Shown: positions 11,201 through 21,177 of the stretch, piece by piece
Numbering within the stretch: position 1 is the stretch's first letter
Layout of the letters: each line of letters begins with the position of its first letter
Assembly (NCBI GenBank): GCA_013115135.1
Contig: JABANP010000044.1
Coordinates: 152,715 to 216,714 of the forward strand
DNA from: Perkinsus olseni
Taxonomy: Eukaryota > Perkinsozoa > Perkinsida > Perkinsidae
Direction: 5' to 3'
DNA: 64,000 bases
The notes under the pieces: generated by a model
The model's database searches: none
Seen by the model: the letters and a program-made list of their open reading frames with translations, nothing else
Told to the model about the DNA's origin: nothing
Translations under genes and position numbers: made by a program

Positions 11201-13138
11201 CCACTTCAGCCTTCGCCAGTGCTTTAACCACCTGCACCAGCTCGACCGGGTTCGTGAAATCCTCTATTCGACGCATAACCTGCGAGCAGAGGCGTAACAT
11301 AGAACTGATTCCCCGATTCTCTAGGAGACGAACGAACATCTAATCCGCTTCAATGATGCTTTGAGTTCCTACGTCGTCAGCAATATCCACGTAGAGCATC
11401 TGGTCTTTATAGCCAAGCGCACTGAACGCGTAGACTATTTGGCTGATATGGCTCGGCTCTAGCACTGGCAGCCTGTGAGGCACTTCATCAGCTATTCTGA
11501 AGTGAGACGACGATCAACTGCTCAGCTGCAGCCATAGTTGCCATCGAACTGGGGCTCGGAGCCGCAGTTGCCCCGCAAAAAAATATATCATGTCTAGTTG
11601 ATGACGAATGGGCTAAATTGAACAACTTCAACTAGGGCGGGTTTCCGTGAAATTTTATCTGTAATGGAGTTTTCACAAATTGCGTACAATATCATCTATC
11701 ACTAACCCCGACGTCGAGGGATTCAACTGAGGTCTCAATCGCGAAGATTCCCTATACTCCCAGATCGCGCCTCTCAACTCACCTCCGCAGAAGCTTCTCA
11801 TTATGATATCGCAATTTCATGAGCCCACTGCAAAGCATCGACAGCTCGAGCGGGCCGAAAAATCGTAATCGCCCTGGTATAACCTCCGACAACCGTGCAA
11901 GCATCTTCTCGTGAACCACTCTGAAATAAAACGCCGAAGTCGTAATGGCTGATAGAATAGAAGGTTGATACAACGACCTCAACGCAAAACGCCCGGCGTT
12001 TTACTGTTTTACTTTACTTTTACTTTACGTTTTACAAAACGCCCGCGAAGAATCAGTGACCGAATATTTTGGAACACGCTCTCAATCATAATCACACCTT
12101 TGGAACGCGCACTCATTAAGAAGTTTCTGCTCGCTCCTCTTCGCAGTCGAGAGAAAATACGGGTAGTTCGGTATCAGATTCATCGATGATATCAAAATCG
12201 AGTCGTCCATACGCATAGAGCGAATGCCCCTTTCCATTACCCAGCTCTGCCAAATGCGACCATTACAAGACCAAGGCTTCGTGGTTTCATACCACTACAG
12301 ACCTCTGCTATTCGCTGAGCATATCGAGCCATCAGGTCTGGCTCATCCAGACCGAATTGAACCTAGACAGAATTTGAAGGAGGGCGAATGCTCTAACCTT
12401 CGATGTGCTCAGTCTTTGTCGAAGACTGAGAAGATCGCACTTCTGTAGACTACAGTCTTCAGTGGTTCAATGATACCGCGAAAGCAAAAGTTTCCCATTA
12501 TCTTAGCAACTGCTTCGAATGTGGTACCGAAACACCGAGCGACTCTATGACGCTTATGTGTGTATCGTGAGCGCCACCGCCCAGGTATTACCGCCCGGAA
12601 AACATGAGGTCCAATCGTGCCGGCGTCCAAGCCCTCAGGGTTATACAGCAGACCTTTCACCATATCATCAGGAGTATCCCTCCTCCGTCGAGCATGCCAT
12701 GGATTAGCCCAATCATTCTCATACCTGAATGGACGCCATTTCTCAGCTAAAAAGTTTACTAGGAAAGGACAAAAGACGAAAAATAGGTATGATGCTATTC
12801 TATGGCGATAACGGCTGCTTCTCTTCATACACCACAATAATGAGCACTTCGCTGATGCCAATGGTTCATGAGATGCCGTTGATACAGGCCGTCCCATCAA
12901 AAATTTCTAACTGGATTTCCAACGACATCATCACCACTGATCTTCATCTACCGATATTCACTAGAATCTCGCAACTAGGCGATACCCCAAAGATATTTTT
13001 CCGCTTCCTCTCGGATCTTTCGCCATGATAATATAATCTAAACGGTTCTACCGAGAAAAGAGCGAGTATTTGCCAGGTAGACATAGACAGTATACGATGA
13101 GCCTTCTGCCCACTACTGCTGCTATTACTTTTCATCAA
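8232..13138 (-). CDS. Helical-repeat RNA-binding protein of HPR/RAP (FASTK-like) type, probably organellar
   Basis: Many - strand exons encode a repeating two-helix motif. Clear copies: VLYAYGRLNCHNEALVRACL (near 9000), FAGLGKRDVKLFGALAKHL (9819 downward), ARFRYNEEVWSPLLENV (near 10390), ELVQVVKALAKAE (near 11240), QIVYAFSALGYKDQMLY (near 11440), LELSMLCSGLMKLRYHNEKL (exon 11920-11783), SLGLVMVAFGRAG (near 12270) and VVMHNLARAHVFQSMEF (near 8370). The pattern of a helix ending in Ala-(Arg/Lys)-(Leu/Phe), a short turn and a (D/N)E-x-LL helix is that of heptatricopeptide or RAP-domain proteins, which process organellar RNAs, often rRNA. A terminal RAP domain was not identified. The start is put near 13138, where an ATG lies 606 bp from the divergent PP1 ATG; it is uncertain. 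The 3' end may reach 7506. Confidence 0.62.
10655..10700 (-). other. tRNA-like 3' half
   Basis: On the - strand AGAGGTCGCAGGTTCGATTC, followed by CGGCATG, has the variable-loop and T-arm layout of a tRNA 3' half. One T-stem pair is mismatched and no acceptor partner is found upstream. It lies in a probable intron of the helical-repeat gene. Confidence 0.35.
11986..12075. repeat. Palindrome, TTTAC-rich tract and dispersed 16-mer
   Basis: Positions 11986-12002 form an odd palindrome (AAAACGCC-C-GGCGTTTT). It is followed by a TTTAC/TTTTAC-rich tract to about 12035, by a second AAAACGCCCG, and then by CCGAATATTTTGGAAC at 12060-12075, an exact copy of 18-33. It falls between two exons of the helical-repeat gene. 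It may be a degraded mobile or minisatellite-like element; no terminal repeats were found to prove this. Confidence 0.4.
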
Positions 13139-13743
13139 TAACTCCTTTCCTCTTCAATCTAAGCCGCGGCATAGTCTTACCGCCTCTCTCCCCAGCAGCC
13201 ACTTCTCTCGCGCCCGGAATAGATCGCCATAGCTTGTTGAACTCTTTCGGCTTAGTGCCGTATCGTATAGGTGACCATTTCAGCATCGCCAAGGACCACT
13301 GCACTGAATCGTTGAACCGGAAAAGGGGCGAAGGCCAGGACCTACACGGAGATGCCGTCAGCCGATCATGCTGCTTTTATAGGGCGCGCGCTGTTTTGAC
13401 TTAGTTTAGCGCTCGCCCGGAAGTGCGCGTTTGACTTCGCGCGTACCGTCCCTGCCGGGCCCCGTCTCGAACTACGAAATTGGCAAGGGATGACAGGATG
13501 AAGAAACGAACTCGAATGTTAGGATTTTCAAGGGCGTTTCGTGGAGAAAAATGGTTGAATGCGGGGGCATCTCGAGGTTGAGCGTGCGAGATACGGACGT
13601 GGTTGGGTTGGAGGCCATGCCAGACCAGCGAGGACGGAAGTTTTAACCCTCATAGAAGTTGGTTCTGTCGTTAGGTTGCCCTTTCACTAATGAAACGTTT
13701 GGTGAACAAGACTGAGCCGACGCCGGAGCAAATAGACAAGTAG
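13139..13743. promoter_or_regulatory. Divergent intergenic region, helical-repeat gene / PP1
   Basis: About 600 bp separate two divergent start codons, so both promoters should lie here. A GC-rich part (13383-13460) repeats GCGCGC and TTTGACTT/TTTTGACTT words. No TATA-like box or known factor site can be named with confidence. The first exon of either gene could extend into it. Confidence 0.35.
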
Positions 13744-15585
13744 ATGCTATTTTCCTCCGCTAAGTTCGATTTAGTGAATCTCAGGTGGACGCCTGATAGC
13801 CTCATCGACCAGCTCCTGGCCGTGAAAGGCAAGCCAATAACGAAGGTGAGCCTTATCCCTGAGGAGAGGGTCGGATCCCTGGTTGAGATTTGGACATGCC
13901 TCTTTTTCAGCCGGTGCCGATGCAAGAAGCTGATATCAAATGCTGCATCGTTAAACTCAAAAAGATTCTCGAAGGTGATCACTGTAATGCAACTGACTGG
14001 GTGACCCGTGTCTTAGGGGAACCGAGCCTGCTAAACGTCGATGCACCGTGCAAGATCGTTGGTGACATACATGGGCAGTATCCGGACCTTCTACGCTTAC
14101 TGGATTGTGGTGGTTTCCCTCCGGACACGAGGTGCGCGCTCATCGTTGTTAGGGGTTCGGTTGAGCGAGTTTTTTCAGATATCTTTTTCTTGGGAGACTA
14201 TGTTGATCGCGGTGCGTACGGGATGGAGTGCATGGTGCTGCTATCCGCATTGAAGGTGAAGTTCCCAGATAAAATGTGAGCTATGACCCACGGAGTCGAT
14301 ACCACTCCTTTCTGACTTCATCGCGTCAGCTACCTCCTCCGCGGCAATCACGAATGCGCGCCCATTTCACGTATTTACGGATTCTATGATGAAGTGAAGC
14401 GACGGTTCAACGTCAAGCTCTGGAAGAGTTTCTGCGACATGTTCAATCTCCTACCTCTCGCGGGTTCGTCGAGCAATTTCGTGGCGCGTGACTCCATGTT
14501 GCCCCTCATCTCAGCCACCATCGATGAGAAGATATTCTGCGTTCATGCCGGGCTGAGCCCTGATCTTACCAGCATGTCGGCGATCAATAATGTCAAGCGA
14601 CCCATAGAGGTACGTTGCTACGAATCTGACGGCTCGACGGTTTCTCACGACCTCAATTGCTTATCGAGCAGTGTTCGACAGCGTCGAGCAGTTGAGGCCC
14701 TATCAGAGTAGAAACGAATATCATGAGTCTCTAATATGAACTTCGAACAGCCGCGGGCGTACGATCATGTGAATAATTCGTTTGTGGTGGTACAAATGTT
14801 TTACTCTACTTGCAATCTACGATGAAATAGAAATCCCATTGGCGCTGTAGAGGTGACATATGGATGTTTGGGCAAATGTAACGTTAGCGAGAGGACTACT
14901 GGGCTCACATCTTCAGCTTGCCAGCATGCAGTCTCTTGTCACTTATGTCCTTACCTCAAGAATGGTTTAGAATTTGCGAGCCCCGACGTTGTTCGATTTA
15001 GTGACCGCTGTACCGAAAGAGGTGTTTAGGTTCCTGAGGAGGGTTTGGTCTGCGATTTATTATGGAGCGACCCCGAGCCTGGCGTAACAGGTAAACATCA
15101 GGCGGCGATATTAAACTCGCAAACGATTATCCGCAGGTTGGGCTGAGAATGACCGTGGCGTGAGCTACACTTTCGGAGCTGATGTAGTACAGGATTTTCT
15201 AGAAAAGTAACCGTGGGCCTTCCTCGGGAGGGAGTACAGGCCGTGCAGGTTCGATTATGATTTGGTTGTGCGGGCACATCAAGTGGTGGAGGATGGTTAC
15301 GAGTTTTTTGCCCAGCGTCAAATGGTAGTTTTCCTTGCTCTCAAGCTCCCCTCTGTTCAAGATTATTTCTATTGAGAGAATCCGTCAGTGAAGTTGTGGT
15401 ACCTTATCCACTCTGTAGCCTCATTTTATCGGGGTTTTTGATTCATTGTTGAGATCGGTCAGGTAACGATATTCTCGGCACCTCATTATTGCGGGGAGTT
15501 TGACAATGCGGGAGCTATGATGTCGATTCGGGACGACCTCATGTGCTCCTTCCAACTACTCAAACCATCGATTAAAAAGAAGTAG
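13744..15585 (+). CDS. Serine/threonine protein phosphatase, PP1 catalytic type
   Basis: This is a metallophosphatase of the PPP family that removes phosphate from Ser/Thr. Exons read: 13744-13845, 13911-13974, 14017-14131, 14179-14275, 14330-14463, 14515-14609, 15030-15090, 15137-15206, 15249-15324 and 15463-15585, about 311 aa in all, normal for PP1. All core motifs are present: [62 protein letters not shown] and [14 protein letters not shown]1 is favoured over PP2A or PP2B by the [16 protein letters not shown] block and the C-terminal FQLLKPS. The N-terminus ([12 protein letters not shown]) matches the PP1 start, though an upstream exon is possible. One anomaly: the intron between 14131 and 14179 is 47 nt if GT-AG is used, but both flanking exons share one frame, so canonical splicing would shift it. 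The seventh exon follows an unusually long 420-nt intron. Confidence 0.9.
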
Positions 15586-15593
15586 CGCAATCA

Positions 15594-15655
15594 GTGGTGT
15601 AGTGGTGGATTTCGTTGTCATCCATCGATAGGTCGTGGGTTCCATCACTTAGTTT
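15594..15655 (+). other. Degenerate tRNA-like sequence
   Basis: GGTGTAGTGGTGGA resembles an A box and GTCGTGGGTTCCATCAC a decayed B box, at tRNA spacing, just downstream of the PP1 stop. The T-loop carries a C where A is expected and the acceptor stem is lost. It is a likely tRNA pseudogene or SINE remnant. Confidence 0.35.
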
Positions 15656-16265
15656 TGCGAATTTCAGGTGACGCCCGCTGAGGCCAATCGTTCGAGAAGG
15701 CCCTTGAAGATGTACAATTCTTGTCCTTTATTTATAGATTCACCTCGGGGGTATCTTCTTGCGCGTGCGCTATCGGCAATCGCTCCGCTAGAGTGTGTGG
15801 GAATTGCCCCTCCACCTCCCCTCGTACTTATTATTCATTATTCGTATCATCATTCATATATCCTCGGCGTGGTAGTGCGGTTGCACGCCTCCTCCCGTTG
15901 GTTCTTCTCTTTGATAAAGGTGTTGCATGATGACCTCATCGTTGCTGATCCTCTGATGATTTGCGTGAATAGTGACTCATCGCTCCAGGAGCAATTTGGT
16001 TCTAGATTGACCTGTATCAAGATATTACACGTTATTATGCTCTCTTGAGGTCCGCCACGTCGTCCATGCAGTGGATTCGTGAATTTAAGTGGGCGTGCTT
16101 TCCCTTGAGTCGGCCATTCACAGCGGTCCAATCGGCAATACTGGAGGCTTAAAATCGTCGAGACTATTAGCTCCGCTGAGCAAGACAGTTTCGAGCTCGA
16201 CGGATTGTGGATGCCCATGCGGTTTCGCTCCGCTCCCACGCGTCTCAGTTCATTTCTGAGGTGTA

Positions 16266-19200
16266 ATGATGCCAGCCTCCCCACCAACTCCAACCTCTAC
16301 CACTACTACCAGCGACGAGTTCTCTGTCGGCACGGCTGCTGATACCGCTACCTCGAAGGCTCTCGGCTCTCTCATGTCTCAAGGTGAGGGATCGACTCTG
16401 GTGTGGCCTTAGGCTGCTGTTGCTCTTCAGTGTTCCAGCAGCCGCCTCCATTCCCTGAGTCGGCCAAAGACACTCCGGGTAAGAGACGAGTACATAGGCT
16501 GATGATGGCCATGAACTTTTCTCGGCGTCGACGCTCGAATTATTCTGGTATTTTCTGATACATATACAGCGAGAGTATCGTAACTTTCGTCTTGTGGTGC
16601 AGCAGCGCATCAGTCAAGCGGAAACTTGTCATGACTAAGGTATAGCTGCGGATTTTACTGAGCTTTCGTGGGCAACACTGGTAGCATGCCAGTGTATGCT
16701 ACCTGCCGGGGTCGGTAGGAGAAGGTTCCGTAGCACCACTTATATATTATCCTGCTATTGCTGTGTATTCAACTGACTCCAGAGGCTCTTCCAGTGCCGT
16801 CTCGAGTCGGCTTCCCCGACGAGTTGCCTCACAGCCATTCACCTTCAGATGACGATCTTCGGAGTGGCACGGATACTCGTATCTTCCATAAGACAAGAGT
16901 GTGCGTCTATTATAAATCCGAGTAGGAGAAACCGTTTCGATTGATTAATGACTCCCCCCTGCTTTAGTCGTGGCTGTGTGCACGGTGACAACTGTCTCTA
17001 CGCCCATGGTGAAGAGGACCTTAAGATCGCGCCGGATCTCAGGTGGAATCCCTTTCGCTCACTCATCGAGTGATCCTCATAGCTTGATCCGTTAAATCGC
17101 TTTGTTGGATAGCTTCAGCTGGCGCGAAATTTCACTCGTCAGTCTTGGGAGGGCTGAGAACGCTACCCGCAGACTCTGGTAGGGACCGTGCGACGTGAGC
17201 GAATGGCCTTTTTGTATCGCAATTCTTTGTATGTTACACTGAATGTTGTTGCTTTTCGCCTTAGTGTATTGTTTAATATCTATATCTCTCAGAAAAACCA
17301 CTCTCTGCGACAGGTGGGAGATGGATGCCTGCCCCCTCTCCGCTAGTGAGTGTAGATTCGCCCACGGAAGAGAGGTGGGTTCAGCTCGGGATGTTCCCTC
17401 CGACCTTCTCCTCAGGACTTGCGTGCTGTGGATATGAGTACGTCGAGAAGTCAGGCCTCCACTGCCAGTCCCACTCCGGTGTAGGGTCCTTGGGATCTTT
17501 CAATCAGCAAGCTGCATTTGACATACATTGGCCCCACATCAGCCTGATATCAATCATGACTCAGCTAGACTAATTTCTTCGTTATCATCTAGAACTATTT
17601 TTGCTACTGGCGTAGCTCCTAAGAACTCACGCTGCTTCCTCTTTCGTTGCGGTATATCATTCATATTAGTCCAATCAAGTTGGATGAATATGGCTCTATC
17701 CGTTGTAGCATCATGAAGAGAGCTGTAATTAGTACATCCCTTCTAGCGCCTCTCACGTCCGTCGAAGATGCGTAACTGTCCTCATCATGGCTTGAATCAG
17801 GTTCGACCGCCACCGTCGGGAGGTGATGACGCCAGTTGTGAGACAAACTCCTGAGAGAACAAGAATGAAGGTGATGAAATTTGCGTTGAGGCTTCGAACT
17901 CTGCTTGTCTGAAGAATGTCTTTGGTTCCAGGACTCCGCCGCTCGCGTCAGCGGGTTGATGGGAACACCGCTCTTCACTAGCGAAGGGTCGTTGGGGACG
18001 AGTGGAAGCCTTTCGGGCACTACGCCTGTCTCGGGCAGCGATGGGATCAACGTAGTCTGGCGGGTTCGTAGCCACCACCCTGTACAGATATGCGCCCCTA
18101 CGGCTGCATTAGGCAGTCCACACTCGGGCTCGCTCCACCCGTCCACCGTAATTCTCATATCCCTCGCTCCTGCTGTTCCAGGATTGCCGACTGGTTCCCT
18201 GGTGATTGTATATTCCCTTTCGTTTGGTGCGTTGATGAAAACTAGAGTCCTCGGTGTACCAGCGCAGCGCGAAGAGTTCCATGCCAGCTAGGCCTTTGGA
18301 GTCTCCCTCTCTTTCACCGCCTACAGTCTGCTGAACGCGTTGGTACTGCACTCTTCTCAGCCCTGCCCTTGCACTCCTGAGGAATCTGTGAATGCTCTCA
18401 CGCAGCTTGTGGGAGCTCTCCATCAGCAGCACACTCCAGCTACAGGTTGGTCGAGAGACGCTCTTCTTCCCTTCATTTCAGTTGTCAGGCGCTAGTGGCA
18501 GCGCAGGAAGCCCAGATTCTCATGCATCAGCAGCAGCAAGCTCTGGAAGCATATCTTCAAGCCAGTCCTCTCAACCCAGCTGCTGCCGCGGCTGCTCTCC
18601 TGGGGATACACAGCTACAGTCAATACGAACGTAAGGGGAATGTGCGAGGAGTACACCCCGGTTTCTAGATTACACCAAGCGTTTTATATTTATTGGGTAG
18701 CTTGTTGCGGCGGAGGCGAGCTTTTAGTAGTTCTCTCAGCCGTTAACTGTGATATCTTTATTCCTGCGCGATTTTTTGACCGCGAACTGAGTGACCTTGC
18801 CAAACTTCATTTCGATGGTTCTCTTCAGAAGCTCCATACCCTCCGCTGAACCCCATGATGACACCGTTCCCAATGCCGGGCGTAAGAGGCTACCTTTCCT
18901 CTTTGTTAATGTAGGGGTTGTTCTCAGTTCGGAGACTACGTCCCCGCGCCTCCTGTTCCAATGGCCGCCATGCTGCCTCGATCTGAGGATGTTCAAAGTA
19001 AGTGACAGGTTGAACTGGGATAGCGAGCGGGTGTTGTACACTGACTTCTCGCTAAATGCCGTTGCGTATCGCCTGCTCAGTACCGCCATTGTCTCATTTC
19101 CACTCCAACGGTATTCGACAAGAGGTTGTGGGCCCATTTACTGTCAGGAACTCCGCTGAGAGGCGGAAGCTCTTCCTCGAGCGTTATGGGAGGCAGCACC

Positions 19201-19286
19201 GAGAAAATAACGATTCTGTTGAGCGAAGAGTTCGACTGATGGAATTCATTGGCGTGGAATATGCCGATAGGAGCATTGGCGGATAG
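16266..19286 (+). CDS. Tandem CCCH zinc-finger RNA-binding protein, muscleblind-like
   Basis: Two CCCH fingers are visible once introns are removed. Finger 1 is C-x8-C-x5-C-x3-H (CVYYK...RGCVHGDNCLYAH, exons around 16853-17041). Finger 2 is C-x7-C-x6-C-x3-H (CDRWEMDACPLSASECRFAH, from 17291). The second spacing is exactly that of muscleblind/MBNL fingers, which bind pre-mRNA and control splicing. A 249-nt intron separates the fingers. The first exon starts at 16266 with a Ser/Thr/Pro-rich leader. After the fingers come Ser/Gly-rich segments (about 17923-18180), a Gln/Ala-rich helix (MHQQQQALEAYLQ, ALLGIHSYSQYE, 18495-18630), then Pro-rich exons (NPMMTPFPMPG; FGDYVPAPPVPMAAMLPR at 18931-18998) and a basic C-terminal exon, 19081-19286. 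Joins in 17490-18490 are uncertain. The MBNL-type role is inferred from finger spacing and layout. Confidence 0.75.
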
Positions 19287-20056
19287 AAGCCAAGTTAGAT
19301 TTCTGCATGAATCTGATAAGTTCAGTTATGTAAACACTCATCATCATCCTTCTTTCACTGGTCGTACCCCCCGCTGCTGCTAGTACAACTACTGCTATCC
19401 AGGTGTTGTTACCGTTCAATTCGATGAGTATTCTCACTCAACTGCAAGCCTGCTACCATTATGATGTCCCGTTTTCATATATCCATGATTATTCGAGATT
19501 AGGAACTCTCTGAGTTCAGGATAGACGCACGTTTAGGAGCGCCTCCGTGGAGGACAATTCATTATTATCACCGTCGCCGTCATGCTCGCCAATGCTTTTT
19601 CCTCTTACTGTTCATGCAGTGTTCACGTTGCTGTGAATTTGGGATCCTCCGGGAATTGATGGGGAGCTCTCTAGCAACGGTATTGATGAGCATTGATGCG
19701 TCCATTGATGAGCGTACGACATACCGAGCATATTCTGGGACAAGAACTGGGAGACGGCAATGTCGGAGTAAAAGGGTAGCAGATGAATAAACCTTCGAGC
19801 TTGATCTCTCACATGAGGTTAACATGTTCGGGAAGTTGTTGAAAACCGTCGAGGTTAGATCCTCTTTTCTTGCAAGCAGCATCACAGCCTGATTATTACT
19901 TGAACAATACTCCGATGGAACGATCCCGTTCAGTCCACGAAACTCGGCCCCACGTGATACGATCCGGTGAGCACACCGGCTCGCTCTAATTACACCCTGC
20001 GGGATCTCTTGTTTTGCAGTAGCACATCGAAGTGATGTGTCTGACCACATTACAAG
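19287..20056. other. Spacer left of the minisatellite
   Basis: A 156-codon frame is open on the - strand (20050-19580), but it shows no motif or splice context and its sense strand looks non-coding. Three other short frames overlap it. I take this as intergenic, with low certainty. Confidence 0.4.
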
Positions 20057-20844
20057 GATGCTGGTGATACGACTAGCATAGTGTCACCACAGTAGATGCT
20101 GGTGATACGACTAGCATAGTGTCACCACAGTAGATGCTGGTGATAAGACTAGCATAGTGTCACCACAGTAGATGCTGGTGATACGACTAGCATAGTGTCA
20201 CCACAGTAGATGCTGGTGATACGACTAGCATAGTGTCACCACAGTAGATGCTGGTGATACGACTAGCATAGTGTCACCACAGTAGATGCTGGTGATACGA
20301 CTAGCATAGTGTCACCACAGTAGATGCTGGTGATACGACTAGCATAGTGTCACCACAGTAGATGCTGGTGATACGACTAGCATAGTGTCACCACAGTAGA
20401 TGCTGGTGATACGACTAGCATAGTGTCACCACAGTAGATGCTGGTGATACGACTAGCATAGTGTCACCACAGTAGATGCTGGTGATACGACTAGCATAGT
20501 GTCACCACAGTAGATGCTGGTGATACGACTAGCATAGTGTCACCACAGTAGATGCTGGTGATACGACTAGCATAGTGTCACCACAGTAGATGCTGGTGAT
20601 ACGACTAGCATAGTGTCACCACAGTAGATGCTGGTGATACGACTAGCATAGTGTCACCACAGTAGATGCTGGTGATACGACTAGCATAGTGTCACCACAG
20701 TAGATGCTGGTGATACGATTAGCATAGTGTCACCACAGTAGATGCTGGTGATACGACTAGCGTAGTGTCACCACAGTAGATGCTGGTGATACGACTAGCA
20801 TAGTGTCACCACAGTAGATGCTGGTGATACGACTAGCATAGTGT
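20057..20844. repeat. 38-bp tandem minisatellite, 20.7 copies
   Basis: Twenty full 38-bp units and a 28-bp partial unit lie head to tail. Nearly all are identical: I see single changes only in the third unit (gataag for gatacg) and in two late units (gattag at about 20718; gcgtag at about 20761). Within each unit GGTGATAC can pair with GTGTCACC (one G-T) across a 10-nt loop, and ATGCT with AGCAT. There are no spacers, so it is not a CRISPR array. The high identity implies recent expansion or ongoing homogenisation. The array is intergenic, between the CCCH gene and the 3' end of CCT2, which converge on it. Confidence 0.97.
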
Positions 20845-20868
20845 AACTTACACTGTGTAAGTGTCACC
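20845..20868. repeat. Palindromic cap interrupting the last minisatellite unit
   Basis: The final unit is broken by about 16 bp that creates ACTTACAC-T-GTGTAAGT (20846-20862), a perfect 8-bp inverted repeat with one central base. The unit's own GTGTCACC resumes after it (20861-20868). It could be the scar or target of a small insertion, or an arm that stabilises the array end. Confidence 0.7.
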
Positions 20869-21177
20869 GATGTCAAGAGGCAATCCCACGCTAACCCGAA
20901 GTCGCATTCGACAGCAACGAAGGTTGCTCTCGGGCATCAGCAGAGATGCCCTCGCCCAGCAACCAGTGCGAAACGCCACAACCCTTACTTAACACGAACC
21001 CGGATTCTAACGAAAAGGTATCTTTACGGGGAGGCAGGTTCATCATCTACGTCACACAATAAGGCCGCCACTCTCCCTCCTCCGGGCACTTGACAAGGAC
21101 GTGGTGGCGTACTATCGCAGGAACGTGTAACACCTGAAAATCAAAATGAAGGAATCGCTGCTCCCTAGTCATCCTAC

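Noticed and set aside
18357..18495. Second non-canonical (GG) donor in the CCCH gene
   Set aside because: A different acceptor upstream gives a frame that joins with a normal GT-AG pair, so no anomaly is needed.
20057..20844. CRISPR array
   Set aside because: The repeats are directly adjacent with no unique spacers, and the surrounding genes are eukaryotic; it is a minisatellite.
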